DNA of 64,000 nt from Kribbella sp. VKM Ac-2568 (GTDB taxonomy: Bacteria; Actinomycetota; Actinomycetes; Propionibacteriales; Kribbellaceae). Where the stretch lies: the NCBI RefSeq assembly GCF_004345365.1, contig NZ_SLVF01000018.1:62001-126000 (forward strand), given 5' to 3'. Positions 63,709-64,000 of the stretch are shown here, piece by piece (within the stretch, counting starts at the first letter, position 1; each line of letters starts with the position of its first letter). A program made the position numbers and the translations under genes. A model generated the notes under the pieces. The model made no database searches and was not told the DNA's origin. It saw only the letters and a list, made by a program, of their open reading frames with translations.

Positions 63709-64000
63709 CGGGCTGATCACCCCGCCCTGGGGAGTTCCCTCCTCGATCGGGGCGAACCGACCTCGATCCACGACCCCAGCCTTCGGCCACAGCCGGACCA
63801 GTCCCCGGGCGGGGAAGGTGCCGAGAGCGGCCATCAGCCGGGCGTGGTCGATGCGGTCGAACGCCGCCGTCAGGTCCGCGTCGAGCACCCACACACGCTG
63901 CGGGTTCTTCCCGTTCAGCTTGGTGTAGGTGGCTCCGATCGCGTCGTGACAGCCGCGGCCGGGCCGGAAGCGGTACGACTTCGGCTCGAACCGCGCTTCC
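63709..64000 (-). mobile_element. Group II intron reverse transcriptase fragment, cut by right window edge
   Basis: Reading from the edge: RFRPGRGCHDAIGATY, then LDADLTAAFDRIDHARL (RT domain 3), and EEGTPQGGVISP (domain 4), after which the sequence changes to unrelated. YADD and the maturase domain are missing. The upstream part lies outside the window. Confidence 0.85.

Overview
The window is high-GC actinobacterial chromosome, dense with genes and rich in GTG starts and 4-nt start/stop overlaps. The order whiB - fbiA - fbiB - manC matches the Mycobacterium tuberculosis Rv3260c-Rv3264c region. F420 genes, WhiB, LCP proteins, SCO-type DUF families and the absence of arabinogalactan genes fit a Nocardioidaceae-like actinomycete such as Kribbella; that genus is an inference. 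No rRNA, tRNA or CRISPR array was seen.

Layout. 1-18.9 kb is a conserved core: a partial GT2 glycosyltransferase, whiB, a DUF5336-like membrane protein, the F420 genes fbiA and fbiB, a DUF3105 protein, manC, a GH13 enzyme, an NAD kinase, two CNNM/CBS proteins, a divergent SDR/LysR pair, tatA, a TIGR03089 half-ligase, an SDR, a methyltransferase and galE. 19-26.2 kb is a cell-envelope locus: a sugar/alcohol-phosphate nucleotidyltransferase, a glycerol-1-phosphate dehydrogenase-like enzyme, a phosphatase, a Wzm/Wzt-type exporter, a GT2 and an LCP transferase. 26.6-45.9 kb holds a secreted serine protease, a membrane-embedded spermidine-synthase-like protein, an APH-fold kinase, AzlCD with an XRE-cupin regulator, a DUF574 methyltransferase beside a DUF5753 regulator, a second LCP protein, a DUF4397-sortase-ECF sigma-anti-sigma operon, an orphan qcrB, a MOSC protein and a GH18 chitinase.

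46-53.5 kb holds a two-component system, an aldo/keto reductase-flavodoxin pair with a regulator, and a cupin below a frameshifted MFS pump. From 53.6 kb to the end the DNA is scarred. Remnants of acyl-CoA dehydrogenase, enolase, two tyrosine recombinases, an MFS carrier, an AsnC regulator, a TOPRIM protein and a group II intron reverse transcriptase surround an intact NAD de novo cluster (nadC, nrtR, nadA, nadB) and a MerR-regulated SDR.

Regulatory signals that can be read directly include a near-consensus whiB promoter, paired NrtR-like boxes before nadC and nadA, two identical-architecture palindromes at azlC, a 19-bp-spacer MerR promoter, a LysR T-N11-A box and several strong terminators. 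All functional statements rest on motif reading and family knowledge; no database search was run.
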